DNA of 64,000 bases from Streptomyces sp. NBC_00285 (lineage in GTDB: Bacteria > Actinomycetota > Actinomycetes > Streptomycetales > Streptomycetaceae), in assembly GCF_036174265.1 (NCBI RefSeq), contig NZ_CP108055.1, forward strand, positions 8,618,001-8,682,000. Direction: 5' to 3'. Shown one piece after another: positions 40,805-49,200 of the stretch. The translations under genes were made by a program, and so were the position numbers. The notes beneath the pieces were generated by a model that made no database searches, had not been told where the DNA came from, and saw nothing but the letters and a program-made list of their open reading frames with translations. Every line of letters starts with the position of its first letter. Within the stretch, counting starts at the first letter, position 1.

Positions 40805-41563
40805 ATGGACCGACGCCCCGCCGTCTCCGCCCACCGAGGCGGATCCGAGCGTGCCGGTGCCGCGACCCTCGCGGCGTACGAGGACGCGATCCGGTCCGGG
40901 GCGGAGTACGCCGAGTTCGACATCCGGCGTACGGCGGACGGCGTCCTCGTCGTCTACCACGACGCCCGGGTGGGCCACACCGGCCCGCCCCTGGCGGAGA
41001 TCACCCACGCCGAGCTCAGTGACCGGGCCGGATATCCCGTGCCGGTCGTCGACGAGGTCATGTCGCTGATCTCGGGGCGGCTGATCGGCCATCTGGACCT
41101 GAAGGAGACCGGTTACGAGCGGGAGCTGATCGACCGGGCCGTCGCCCTGCTCGGGACGGACGGCTTCGTCGCCACCACCTTGGAGGACCGCTCCGTCGCG
41201 GCCGTCGCCCGGGCCTTCCCCCGGGTGCGCACGGCGCTGTCCCTGGGGCGCGACCGCAAGGAGATCACCCGGGCCCGGCTGGCCGGTGTCCGGCTCAGCG
41301 AGCTCCTGCCGATGCGCCGGGTGCGCGCCTGCGGCGCGAGCGGAGTAGCCGTGCACCAGTTGCTGGCCCGGGCCACCGTGCTGCGCGAGGCGGCCCGGCA
41401 TGATCTGTTCACCATGGTGTGGACGGTCAACGACGACACCCGGATGCGGGCTTTCCTCGACGACCCGCGCGTCGACGTCCTGATCACCGACCGGCCGCGG
41501 CGAGCCGTAGCGCTGCGGGGCAAACCACACGAGGAGCGCCCGCTGGGGTACTCGTCCTCCTGA
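40805..41563 (+). CDS. Glycerophosphodiester phosphodiesterase
   Basis: The protein has 252 residues. SAHRGGSERAGAATLAAYEDAIRSGAEYAEFDIRRTADGVLVVYHDARVG holds the catalytic HRG, the E-x-D metal pair and HD of GDPD enzymes; later LDLKE and VWTVNDDTRMRAFL, VLITDRP complete the TIM barrel. There is no signal peptide, so it is cytoplasmic. It hydrolyses glycerophosphodiesters to glycerol-3-phosphate and an alcohol. It is probably cotranscribed with the CorA-like gene. Confidence 0.93.
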   Translation: MDRRPAVSAHRGGSERAGAATLAAYEDAIRSGAEYAEFDIRRTADGVLVVYHDARVGHTGPPLAEITHAELSDRAGYPVPVVDEVMSLISGRLIGHLDLKETGYERELIDRAVALLGTDGFVATTLEDRSVAAVARAFPRVRTALSLGRDRKEITRARLAGVRLSELLPMRRVRACGASGVAVHQLLARATVLREAARHDLFTMVWTVNDDTRMRAFLDDPRVDVLITDRPRRAVALRGKPHEERPLGYSSS

Positions 41564-41580
41564 GCGGGGCCACTCGCACG

Positions 41581-41601
41581 ATTGACAAGAACGCACTCAA
41601 G
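41581..41601. promoter_or_regulatory. Partial HAIR (HspR) box upstream of dnaK
   Basis: ATTGACA-N7-ACTCAAG matches the HspR operator CTTGAGT-N7-ACTCAAG at 11 of 14 positions: the right half is perfect, the left keeps TTGA. It overlaps the -35 of the dnaK promoter, the position expected for repression. Confidence 0.45.
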
Positions 41602-41610
41602 TTTTGTGCT
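41582..41610 (+). promoter_or_regulatory. Sigma70-like promoter of dnaK
   Basis: TTGACA (41582-41587), 17 bases, TGTGCT (41605-41610). The -35 is consensus; the -10 is weak. It is followed after about 50 bases by the dnaK start. Confidence 0.45.
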
Positions 41611-41660
41611 GGAGTGCGGGAAGGCTCCCTGGCGGAACCACCTTGCGGAAGGGGACAGTG

Positions 41661-43520
41661 ATGGGACGTGCGGTCGGGATAGATCTGGGGACCACGAACT
41701 CGGTGGTGGCTGTGCTGGAGGGCGGCGAGGCCACCGTCGTCGCCAACGCGGAGGGGGCCAGGACCACACCGTCGGTCGTGGCCTTCGCCAAGAACGGCGA
41801 GGTGCTGGTGGGCGAGGTCGCCAAGCGGCAGGCCGTGACGAACGTCGAGCGCACCGCGCGCTCCGTGAAGCGGTACATGGGCGACGGGAGCTGGCGCTTC
41901 CCGGACCAGGGCGCCATCGACGGCACCCGCTACCGGGCGCAGGAACTGTCCGCGCGGGTCCTGCAGAAACTGAAGCGGGACGCCGAGTCCTACCTCGGCG
42001 AGGACGTCACCGACGCGGTGATCACCGTCCCCGCCTACTTCGACGACTCCCAGCGGCAGGCCACCAAGGAGGCCGGCGAGATCGCGGGGCTGAACGTCCT
42101 GAGGATCATCAACGAACCCACGGCGGCGGCGCTGGCGTACGGCCTGGACCGGGGCGAGGAGCAGACCGTCCTGGTCTTCGACCTCGGCGGCGGCACCTTC
42201 GACGTGTCCCTGCTGGAGATCGGCGACGGGGTCATCGAGGTCAAGGCGACCAACGGCGACACGCGTCTGGGCGGCGACGACTGGGACCAGCGGGTCGTCG
42301 AGCACCTCGTGAAGACGTTCCAGGGGCAGTACGGCATCGACCTCGGCAAGGACAAGATGGCGCTGCAGCGGCTGCGCGAGGGAGCCGAGAAGGCGAAGAT
42401 CGAGCTGTCGTCGTCCTCGGAGACCACGATCAACCTGCCCTACATCACCGCCTCCGCCGAGGGGCCCCTGCATCTCGACGAGAAGCTGACCCGTGCGCAG
42501 TTCCAGGAACTCACCGCCGACCTGCTCGACCGCTGCAAGACCCCCTTCCACCAGGCGGTCAAGGACGCCGGCATCAAGCTCGCCGCGATCGACCACGTCA
42601 TCCTCGTCGGCGGCTCGACGCGGATGCCCGCGGTCACCGATCTCGTCAAGGACCTCACCGGCAAGGACCCGCACAAGGGGGTCAACCCGGACGAGGTCGT
42701 GGCGGTCGGCGCGGCGCTCCAGGCCGGCGTCATCCGCGGCGACGTGAAGGACGTGCTGCTCCTCGACGTCACCCCGCTGTCCCTGGGCATCGAGACCAAG
42801 GGCGGCATCATGACGAAGCTCATCGAGCGCAACACCACGATTCCCACGCGCCGTTCGGAGATCTTCACGACCGCCACCGACAACCAGCCCTCCGTCGGCA
42901 TCCAGGTCTACCAGGGCGAACGGGAGATCGCCGCGTACAACAAGAAGCTCGGCGTCTTCGACCTCACGGGCCTGCCGCCCGCGCCCCGGGGCGTGCCGCA
43001 GATCGAGGTCGCCTTCGACATCGACGCGAACGGGATCATGCACGTCTCGGCGAAGGACCTCGCGACCGGGCGCGAGCAGAAGATGACGGTGACGGGCGGC
43101 TCGGCGCTCCCGAAGGACGACATCGACCGCATGATGCGCGAGGCCGAGCAGTACGCCGAGGAGGACCGGGGCCGCCGCGAGGCCGCCGAGACCCGCAACC
43201 AGGCCGAGCAACTCGTCTACCAGACCGAGAATTTCGTCCGCGAGAACAGCGACAAGGTCCCGGCCGACACGACCGCGGAGGTCGAGTCGGCGGTGACGGA
43301 CCTCAAGCGGCTCCTGGCGGAGAACGCCGAGACGAGCACCCTGCGCGACGGCGTCGAGAAGCTCGCCTCCGTCAGCCAGAAGATGGGCCAGGCGATGTAC
43401 GCCCAGGCCCAGCAGTCGCCGCCGGAGAGCGAACAGGCCTCACCCCAGCAGGAGGAGGAGGGCGTGGTCGACGCGGAGATCGTGGACGACGAGCGGGACC
43501 ACAAGGGCGGGGCGGCCTGA
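41661..43520 (+). CDS. dnaK: Hsp70 chaperone DnaK (solitary copy)
   Basis: The ATG at 41661 behind GGAAGGGGA gives 619 residues: [22 protein letters not shown], the phosphate loop [17 protein letters not shown], the linker [18 protein letters not shown], and the substrate-binding domain to a Glu/Gln-rich tail ending [17 protein letters not shown]. All DnaK signatures are intact. The genes grpE, dnaJ and hspR are not nearby, so this is a stand-alone Hsp70, probably a second copy in the genome. The partial HAIR box suggests HspR control in trans. Confidence 0.95.
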   Translation: MGRAVGIDLGTTNSVVAVLEGGEATVVANAEGARTTPSVVAFAKNGEVLVGEVAKRQAVTNVERTARSVKRYMGDGSWRFPDQGAIDGTRYRAQELSARVLQKLKRDAESYLGEDVTDAVITVPAYFDDSQRQATKEAGEIAGLNVLRIINEPTAAALAYGLDRGEEQTVLVFDLGGGTFDVSLLEIGDGVIEVKATNGDTRLGGDDWDQRVVEHLVKTFQGQYGIDLGKDKMALQRLREGAEKAKIELSSSSETTINLPYITASAEGPLHLDEKLTRAQFQELTADLLDRCKTPFHQAVKDAGIKLAAIDHVILVGGSTRMPAVTDLVKDLTGKDPHKGVNPDEVVAVGAALQAGVIRGDVKDVLLLDVTPLSLGIETKGGIMTKLIERNTTIPTRRSEIFTTATDNQPSVGIQVYQGEREIAAYNKKLGVFDLTGLPPAPRGVPQIEVAFDIDANGIMHVSAKDLATGREQKMTVTGGSALPKDDIDRMMREAEQYAEEDRGRREAAETRNQAEQLVYQTENFVRENSDKVPADTTAEVESAVTDLKRLLAENAETSTLRDGVEKLASVSQKMGQAMYAQAQQSPPESEQASPQQEEEGVVDAEIVDDERDHKGGAA

Positions 43521-43541
43521 GAGCACGCCGGGCCTTCGCCG

Positions 43542-44009
43542 TCAGGGGCGCACCCCGGCCGGCAGCGTGGCGCACACCGCGTCCAGGACGGACGCGTACG
43601 GTGTGCCCAGGTCGCCGAGCCGGGATCCCAGCCGCCGCAGACCGTCACGGTGTTCGGTGAGCAGACCCGTGTCCCCGGTGCGGGCCGTGAGCTCCAGTAC
43701 CGAGGGCAGAAAGTCCGGCAGCTCCTCACCGGCGAACTCCAGCCCGGCGGCCCGGTAGACCCCCTTGAACCGGGCCGGTGACATCCCGTCCTGCCATCGG
43801 CTCAGATACAGGCTGTGCCGGTTCTCGACGTCGAAGACCCGCACGTAGTGCGCCGCCAGGTCCGGCGCGGGCGTCACCGCCGCGTGGTCGGCGAACTCCC
43901 GCAGCTGCGGGGCCGCTTCGCGCAGCAGCGGCAGCCGGGCGCGGAAGTCGTCGTCGGGGTACGTCAGACAGAGCGCCGCCGCCTGGTACAGCACCGCATC
44001 CGAGGGCAT
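43542..44009 (-). CDS. Orphan, shortened NarJ-like protein
   Basis: I start at ATG 44009, six bases after GGAGG; 155 residues. It reads MPSDAVLYQAAALCLTYPDDDFRARLPLLREAA ... HYVRVFDVENRHSLYLSRWQDGMSPARFKGVYRAAGLEFAGEELPDFLPSVLELTA. This matches the nitrate-reductase assembly chaperone NarJ, but the family segment that reads about LYLTYYxxGDTRKRGMALLRFK is replaced by the shorter LYLSRWQDGMSPARFK. No narG, narH or narI is nearby. It may be a degenerate relic or a chaperone for another molybdoenzyme. Confidence 0.65.
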   Translation of the reverse strand: MPSDAVLYQAAALCLTYPDDDFRARLPLLREAAPQLREFADHAAVTPAPDLAAHYVRVFDVENRHSLYLSRWQDGMSPARFKGVYRAAGLEFAGEELPDFLPSVLELTARTGDTGLLTEHRDGLRRLGSRLGDLGTPYASVLDAVCATLPAGVRP

Positions 44010-44077
44010 CTCGGCCTCCACAGTCGTCGGTGGTCCGCCGTGTGCGCGGCGCGTCGGGGGCCGTCTCGCCGGGGGCC

Positions 44078-44128
44078 GGAGGAACCGCCCCGGCGTGCGC
44101 TCCCTCTTTGCCGGCCCGCGGTTCCTCC
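44078..44128 (-). terminator. Hairpin downstream of the DUF574 methyltransferase
   Basis: GGAGGAACCGC (44078-44088) and GCGGTTCCTCC (44118-44128) are perfect reverse complements; inside them CCGGC and GCCGG can pair further. It lies 51 bases past the stop of the minus-strand methyltransferase and before the NarJ-like start. Confidence 0.65.
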
Positions 44129-44178
44129 GAACCTAGGGCGGGGCGGGGGAGCGCACCCGTTCACGGCACCCGTACGGG

Positions 44179-44988
44179 TCAGGCCTTGCGGGCGACCCCC
44201 GCGTACACCGGCACGATGCCCTCCGCCTGGACCGCCACGTCCTCCGGTTCGGGCCGCCACCCGGAGGCCGGGATCACACCGGGGCCCAGCAGCTCAAGGC
44301 CGTCGAAGAAGCGCCGGAACCCCTCCAGCGGACGGGGGTGGAAGGCCAGGCCGCTGCGGTGGAAGTGGGCGGCCGCCTTCTCGACGTCCGCCGGGCTGAG
44401 GTCGGCGGTCACCTGCGACAGGATCAGGTAGCTCCCCGGGGCGAGCGCGTCGACGTACTTCGCCACCAGACCGTGCACGTCGTCCCCGGCGGGATCGTCG
44501 TCGAGGTAGTGCGTCAGCGCCACCAGCGACAGCGCGAGCGGCTCGGCGAAATCCAGTGACTCGGCCGCCCGGGCCAGCAGGGTGTCGACGTCGCGGATGT
44601 CGCAGTGGACGTAGGCGGTGCTGCCCTCGGGGGTGCCGCCCAGCAGCGCCTCCGCGTGCCGGAGCACGATCGGGTCGTTGTCCGCGTACACCACGTGCGC
44701 GTCGGGGGCGACGCCCTGGGCGACCTGGTGCAGGTTGGGTTCGGTGGGGATGCCCGTGCCGATGTCCAGGAACTGGCGTATCCCGGCCTCGGCCGCGGTG
44801 CGCACGGCCCTCGTCATGAAACGGCGGTTGGCGCGCGCCCCGCGCAGCACGGTGCCGTCCACTTCGAGGATCTTGCGGGCCAGTGCCTCGTCCACCGGGT
44901 AGTTGTCCTTGCCGCCCAGCCACCAGTCGTAGACCCGCGCCGGATGCGGGCGGCTCGTGTCGATTCTGGGCACGTCGGATCCGGTCAT
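44179..44988 (-). CDS. DUF574 (S-adenosylmethionine) methyltransferase
   Basis: The ATG at 44988 behind GGGAG gives 269 residues. RIDTSRPHPARVYDWWLGGKDNYPVDEALARKI is the unmistakable DUF574 start; FLDIGTGIPTEPNLHQVAQ is the SAM-binding motif, then VVYADNDPIVLRHAEALL and HYLDDDPAG. These proteins are massively expanded in Streptomyces and very often sit, as here, next to an HTH protein with a DUF5753 domain. Their substrates are unknown. Confidence 0.9.
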   Translation of the reverse strand: MTGSDVPRIDTSRPHPARVYDWWLGGKDNYPVDEALARKILEVDGTVLRGARANRRFMTRAVRTAAEAGIRQFLDIGTGIPTEPNLHQVAQGVAPDAHVVYADNDPIVLRHAEALLGGTPEGSTAYVHCDIRDVDTLLARAAESLDFAEPLALSLVALTHYLDDDPAGDDVHGLVAKYVDALAPGSYLILSQVTADLSPADVEKAAAHFHRSGLAFHPRPLEGFRRFFDGLELLGPGVIPASGWRPEPEDVAVQAEGIVPVYAGVARKA

Positions 44989-45035
44989 GCGCTGTCTGCT
45001 CCCCTGTGAGGTCGTGGTGCTGTCGTGTTGCCTGC

Positions 45036-45899
45036 TCAGAAGTCCTCGCGGCGCTCCCGCAGCAGCTTCTTCGTACGCTCGGCCGACGCGGCACGCGCCG
45101 ACATGTGGTCCAGGACCTCCAGGTGCGTGGCGACCTCCTGGCGGGAGTCCAGATACAGCGCACCGGTCAGGTACTCGGTGAAGACCATGTCGGGCAGCTC
45201 CGGCTCGGCGAAGCGGAACAGCGAGAAGGGCGCGTACGTGCCCGGGTGCGGGCCGTCCTCGAACTCGCAGATCTGGAGCGTGACCCGGTCGCGCTCGGCG
45301 AACTCCAGGAGCTTGTCCAGCTGTTCGCGCATCACCTCGCCGCGGATGCTCACCGGGCGGCGCAGCACCGTCTCGTCCATGATCGCCCACAGGTGGGGCG
45401 GGTTCGGGCGCTCCAGTAGCCGCTGCCGCTCGATGCGCAGCGACACATGCCGCTCCACCGCGTCCGGACCCGTCTGCCCGATCGTCCCGGCCTCCATGAC
45501 GGCCCGCGCGTAGCTCTCGGTCTGGAGCAGACCGGGCACGAAGTGCGGCTCGTAGGAGCGGATGATCCGGGCCGCGCCCTCCAGGCTCACGTACAGGCTG
45601 AACCACTCGGGCAGCACGTCGTGGAAACGCTGCCACCAGCCCGGCTTGTTCGCCTCCTCGGCGAGCTGCACGAAGGCCGAGGTCTGGTCCGTGGGGACGC
45701 CGTACGTCTCCAGGAGCACCTGGACGTACGGGATCTTCAGGGCGACCTCGGCCATCTCCATCCGCCGCACGGTCGCGGGAGCCACCCGCAGTACCTGCGC
45801 GGCCTCCTCGCGTTTGAGGCCCGCAGCTTCCCGCAGTTCCTGAAGCCGTCTGCCGAGGACCACCTGACCCACGGTCGGCGCAGGCCGCCGCTCACTCAC
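45036..45899 (-). CDS. XRE-family HTH regulator with DUF5753 domain
   Basis: The GTG at 45899, behind GGGGAGG, gives 287 residues. The N-terminal HTH is LGRRLQELREAAGLKREEAAQVLRVAPATVRRMEMAEVALK; the DUF5753 domain covers about 100-280 with YEPHFVPGLLQTESYARAVME, MDETVLRRPVSIRGEVMREQL and EYLTGALYLDSRQEVATHL. These regulators are numerous in Streptomyces and often pair with DUF397 or DUF574 genes. It lies 47 bases upstream of the DUF574 gene on the same strand. Confidence 0.92.
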   Translation of the reverse strand: MSERRPAPTVGQVVLGRRLQELREAAGLKREEAAQVLRVAPATVRRMEMAEVALKIPYVQVLLETYGVPTDQTSAFVQLAEEANKPGWWQRFHDVLPEWFSLYVSLEGAARIIRSYEPHFVPGLLQTESYARAVMEAGTIGQTGPDAVERHVSLRIERQRLLERPNPPHLWAIMDETVLRRPVSIRGEVMREQLDKLLEFAERDRVTLQICEFEDGPHPGTYAPFSLFRFAEPELPDMVFTEYLTGALYLDSRQEVATHLEVLDHMSARAASAERTKKLLRERREDF

Positions 45900-46035
45900 G
45901 CCACGCCTCCCCTACGCGTCGAAGTTCGCGTGCAGTGTGTCATGTTCCCGTGTCGGTCTCACCGGTCACGGACGCTTCCTTCATTACCTTTCGCGTAATC
46001 GACGGGGGAACGGGCGGGCGGGAGAGTGAGAGCAC

Positions 46036-46069
46036 GGGTCCCGGGCCGGCGCACTCCGGTCCGGGACCC
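46036..46069 (-). terminator. Hairpin downstream of the MmyB-type regulator
   Basis: GGGTCCCGG (46036-46044) pairs with CCGGGACCC (46061-46069) around a 16-base loop, 31 bases past the stop of the minus-strand regulator at 46100. Confidence 0.55.
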
Positions 46070-46099
46070 CCTGTTCCGGCACACCATCCTGATGGCACG

Positions 46100-46945
46100 T
46101 CAGGGCAGCAGCGTGTGAAGGTACTTGACCGTCGCCGGGTCGGCCGGCAGGAACGTCTCGATGGCCAGCTCGGCGACGGTCACGTCCATCGGCGTGTTGA
46201 AGGTGGACGTGGACGAGATGAACGACAGCGTCCGGCCCTCGTGCTCGATGCGCATCGGCAGCGCGAAGTACGGGACGGGCTCGCTGCTCTCCGGGCCGTC
46301 GCCCTCGGGTTCCGGCATCGGGTACGCCGCCACCTCCTCGTACAGCTCGCGCAGCGACCCGGAGCGGCTCAGAGCGATCTGGCGGCGCATCTGGTCCAGC
46401 AAATGCCCGCGCCACTCCCGCAGATTGCGGATGCGCGGGGCGAGGCCCTGCGGGTGCAGCGTGAGCCGCATCGTGTTCAGCGGGGGCCGGAGCAGGAACT
46501 CCGGGACGCCGTCGAGGAGCATCATGATGCCCCGGTTCGCGGCCACCACGTGGTACGAGGCGTCGAACACCAGGGCCGGGTAGGGCTCGTAGCCCTGGAT
46601 GAGGCGCTCGATGCCCTCCCGTACGGCCTCCAGTGCCGGGTCGTCCAGGGGCGTCCTGGAGAAGCGCGGGGCGTAACCGGCCGCCAGCAACAGGTCGTTG
46701 CGCTCCCGCATCGGCACCTCCAGGTGCTCCGCGAGCCGCAGCACCATCTCCTCGCTCGGCCGGGACCGGCCCGTCTCGACGAAGCTGATGTGCCGCGCCG
46801 AGGAGTCCGCCCGCAGCGCCAACTCAAGCTGGCTGAGACGCCGTTGCTGCCGCCAGGAGCGCAGGAGGGGGCCGATGCCGATGCCGATGGCCTGGCTGGA
46901 GGAGGTGGCGGCGGGGTCGGCCTTGCCTGACGGGAGCATGGTCAT
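46100..46945 (-). CDS. HTH regulator of the MmyB type
   Basis: The protein has 281 residues from ATG at 46945 (a second in-frame ATG lies two codons on). The HTH is GPLLRSWRQQRRLSQLELALRADSSARHISFVETGRSRPSEEMVLRLAEHLEVPMRERNDLLLAAGYAP, followed by the MmyB-like ligand domain with YPALVFDASYHVVAANRGIMMLL. There is no ribosome site; TACGGT lies seven bases before the ATG, so the mRNA may be leaderless. Such proteins regulate adjacent oxidoreductases or antibiotic genes, but here the divergent neighbour is a pterin dehydratase 236 bases away. Confidence 0.85.
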   Translation of the reverse strand: MTMLPSGKADPAATSSSQAIGIGIGPLLRSWRQQRRLSQLELALRADSSARHISFVETGRSRPSEEMVLRLAEHLEVPMRERNDLLLAAGYAPRFSRTPLDDPALEAVREGIERLIQGYEPYPALVFDASYHVVAANRGIMMLLDGVPEFLLRPPLNTMRLTLHPQGLAPRIRNLREWRGHLLDQMRRQIALSRSGSLRELYEEVAAYPMPEPEGDGPESSEPVPYFALPMRIEHEGRTLSFISSTSTFNTPMDVTVAELAIETFLPADPATVKYLHTLLP

Positions 46946-47181
46946 GCGGACGACCGTAGTCGGGGTGGTGCCCGGCGTGCACGGCGGTGACCGTTCCTGC
47001 TCTTCCCTGCCGGGTGCGGCACCCACGCGCTCGTGCGGAGCGCTCCAGGTCGCCGAATCCGTCGACGACCTCTGCCGAAGGTGTCCGCGAGCGGCCCTCG
47101 GGAACCCGTCTGACCAGGGCCGCGGCAGCACAGTTGTGGCACGCTGGACACACACTCAGGCCCCCAGGAAGGAGCGAGGTC

Positions 47182-47487
47182 ATGCCCGTCGAACCCCTGT
47201 CGCAGAAGGAGATCGAGGACCGGCTCGCGGAGCTGCCGGGCTGGTCCGTCGACGGCGGCCGCCTCACCCGCTCGTACCGGCTCGGCACGCACTTCGCCGC
47301 GACCGCGATGGTCGTGCACATCGCCCAGGTCCAGGAGGAGCTCGACCACCACTCCGACCTCACCCTCGGCTACAACACGGTCGACCTGTCCGTGCACACC
47401 CACAGCGCGGGCGGCGCCGTCACCGAGAAGGACTTCGAGCTCGCGCATCGCGTGACGGCGCTCGCCCCCGGCCACGGAGCGCAGTGA
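47182..47487 (+). CDS. 4a-hydroxytetrahydrobiopterin dehydratase-like protein (PCD/DCoH)
   Basis: The 101-residue protein behind AGGAAGGAG starts LSQKEIEDRLAELPGWSVDGGRLTRSYRL and contains VVHIAQVQEELDHHSDLTLGYNTVDLSVHTHSAGGAVTEKDFELAHRV. The HH-x8-10-N-x-V-x-x-x-x-x-T-H pattern and final D are the PCD active site. It dehydrates pterin carbinolamine formed by aromatic amino-acid hydroxylases. No hydroxylase is adjacent. The methyltransferase follows after four bases, so they probably form an operon. Confidence 0.88.
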   Translation: MPVEPLSQKEIEDRLAELPGWSVDGGRLTRSYRLGTHFAATAMVVHIAQVQEELDHHSDLTLGYNTVDLSVHTHSAGGAVTEKDFELAHRVTALAPGHGAQ

Positions 47488-47491
47488 GCCC

Positions 47492-48235
47492 GTGCTCGAC
47501 TACGACAAGGAGGCCCACGCCTACGACTCCACCCGCGGCGGTGAGCCCAGGGCCGCCGCGGCCGCTGATGCCGTACTCGGCCTGGTCCCGTCAGGCACCC
47601 GGCGGCTCCTGGACGTGGCCTGCGGCACCGGGATCGTCACCCGCAGGCTCGCCGAGGCGCGGCCCACGACCCGGGTGACGGGCGCCGACCTGACGTACGG
47701 CATGGCGAGCGTGGCCGCCGGCCGGCTGCCCGGCGCCGTCGTGCTCGCCGACAGCCGCGCGCTGCCCTTCCCCGACGGGGCGTTCGACGCGGTGACCAGT
47801 GTGTGGCTGCTGCACCTCTTCGACGAACCCGGGGACGTCCGCGCCGTCGTCGCCGAGTGCGCCCGGGTCCTGAGACCCGGCGGGGTGTACGTCACCACCG
47901 TCGACAAGGCCGCCGCCCACGACGTCGGCAGCGACATCGACGCAGTCCTCGCCCCGCGACCGCGCCGCCCGGCCCCCGACGCGGCGCCGCTCGTGGAGTC
48001 GTACGCCGGGGCCCACCTCCTGCACCCGGCGGGGCAGGCCCGCTTCCCGGGCCGCGGTCAGGGCCGCAGCCCCCGGCGTACGGCCGCCGACCTGCGGCGC
48101 GGCTGGTTCACCCAGCTGCCGCCCGGCGACCCTCTCACCGAACGGTTCGCCGCCCGCCTGGAGGCACTCCCGGACCAGGAACTCCCGCGCGCCGACCCGG
48201 TGTTCGGCGTCAGGGCGTTCCGCAGGGCCGGCTGA
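47492..48235 (+). CDS. SAM-dependent methyltransferase (UbiE/MenG type)
   Basis: The GTG start gives 247 residues. LDYDKEAHAYDSTRGGEPRAAAAADAVLGLVPSGTRRLLDVACGTGIVTRRLAE holds motif I, then VTGADLTYGMASVAAGR and LPFPDGAFDAVTSVWLLHLFDEPG with RVLRPGGVYVTTVDK. It is a small-molecule methyltransferase. The 3' end overlaps the convergent unknown gene by 26 bases. Confidence 0.88.
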   Translation: MLDYDKEAHAYDSTRGGEPRAAAAADAVLGLVPSGTRRLLDVACGTGIVTRRLAEARPTTRVTGADLTYGMASVAAGRLPGAVVLADSRALPFPDGAFDAVTSVWLLHLFDEPGDVRAVVAECARVLRPGGVYVTTVDKAAAHDVGSDIDAVLAPRPRRPAPDAAPLVESYAGAHLLHPAGQARFPGRGQGRSPRRTAADLRRGWFTQLPPGDPLTERFAARLEALPDQELPRADPVFGVRAFRRAG

Positions 48236-48680
48236 ACTCCATCGTCCAGTTGGTCACCCAGCTCTCCCCGCCGTCGACGGAGAACGCCTGCTCCCAGTGG
48301 GCCGCGGTCGGGGACATGTCCGCCCACACGAACCGCACCCGCACGTCCGTCCCGTCGTGGGTGTCGTCGCCGTGGAACTCGCCGCGGCCGCCCTCGAACC
48401 GTCCGGTCACGGGCGGGAAAAGCTTCCCGCTGTGACTCGCCGCCCAGTTCAGCGACCACTGTCCGGTCTCCCGGTCGAAGAGCCGCAACGTCACGCCCTT
48501 CGCTTCGAGATGCGGCATGTCGATCTCGTCGACGTTCGCGGCGCCGTCGAACAGGGGCCAGCAGCGGTGCGTGGCCGGGAACTCCTCCCATGCGCTGTCC
48601 GGGTCGAGGAAGTCGGTGCGGCGGCGGTTCGTGACCTCCCAGTCGCCGTGGAAGAAGTCGAAGTCGCGCGGGCTGCTCAT
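48210..48680 (-). CDS. DUF1579-like small conserved protein
   Basis: The ATG at 48680 gives 156 residues beginning SSPRDFDFFHGDWEVTNRRRTDFLD and ending DGGESWVTNWTMEFSRP. The FDFFHGxWxV opening and the Trp-rich lipocalin-like beta strands resemble DUF1579 proteins, which may bind small hydrophobic molecules. The ATG overlaps the stop of the upstream gene by four bases, so they are coupled and probably controlled by the WYL regulator. Confidence 0.7.
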   Translation of the reverse strand: MSSPRDFDFFHGDWEVTNRRRTDFLDPDSAWEEFPATHRCWPLFDGAANVDEIDMPHLEAKGVTLRLFDRETGQWSLNWAASHSGKLFPPVTGRFEGGRGEFHGDDTHDGTDVRVRFVWADMSPTAAHWEQAFSVDGGESWVTNWTMEFSRPCGTP

Positions 48681-49156
48681 GAGCGGTCTCCTGTGGTTCC
48701 TTCGGTAAGGGAATCGGCCAAGTAGGCGTCCAGGTCCGGGACTTCGGGTGCCAGCATGTGCCGTACCCAGGCGTCCCGTTCGTGCAGGATCGGCGGGAGT
48801 TCCCAGACGCAGCCGATCCAGGGCAGGTCCGGCTTGATGAAGTGCGTGGGGTCGAGGTCCGGACACCGGAGCGCCGGCTGCCCGGCACAGGCGCCCCGGA
48901 AGTGGAGCACGTTGTCCCACACCCAGCTGTAGGCGTTGAGGTAGGCGCCGGTGTCCGCGCCCCGGTGCAGGACGACGAAGGTCGCGGGCGCGGTCCCGTC
49001 GGGCTCCGGCAGCAGGTCGGGGAGGATGTCGTAGGCCGCCTTCTCGACGTCGGGCGCGATGCCGGCCGGGTCGGCGGTGACGTGGTAGCGCTTGATCCGC
49101 CGCCCGGCGACCGTCATGGGCGGGGGCACGGTCAGCAGCTTCTCGGTGAAGGCCAT
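48677..49156 (-). CDS. Unknown conserved protein divergent from the WYL regulator
   Basis: The ATG at 49156 gives 159 residues: MAFTEKLLTVPPPMTVAGRRIKRYHVTADPAGIAPDVEKAAYDILPDLLPEPDGTAPATFVVLHRGADTGAYLNAYSWVWDNVLHFRGAC. No domain that I can name with confidence. It has five cysteines or fewer, many Trp/Tyr, and no signal peptide. No ribosome site; an alternative ATG at 49189 would overlap the operator. Its position opposite the regulator, with the operator between, suggests it is the regulated target. Confidence 0.62.
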   Translation of the reverse strand: MAFTEKLLTVPPPMTVAGRRIKRYHVTADPAGIAPDVEKAAYDILPDLLPEPDGTAPATFVVLHRGADTGAYLNAYSWVWDNVLHFRGACAGQPALRCPDLDPTHFIKPDLPWIGCVWELPPILHERDAWVRHMLAPEVPDLDAYLADSLTEGTTGDRS

Positions 49157-49175
49157 GGCAGGACGGTAGGGCCGC

Positions 49176-49200
49176 TTCACTGACACCATGTGGCAGTGAA
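49176..49200. promoter_or_regulatory. 25-bp near-perfect operator between WYL regulator and target
   Basis: TTCACTGACAC (49176-49186) and GTGGCAGTGAA (49190-49200) are reverse complements with one mismatch, spaced by CAT. The right arm includes the regulator's own start codon, so binding would autoregulate. The left arm lies 20 bases from the ATG of the divergent gene. Confidence 0.65.

Noticed and set aside
41595..41619. ACTCAAG-N7-CTGGAGT as a HAIR box
   Set aside because: The arms are in the reverse order from the HspR consensus CTTGAGT-N7-ACTCAAG; the site at 41581-41601 has the right order and was kept instead.
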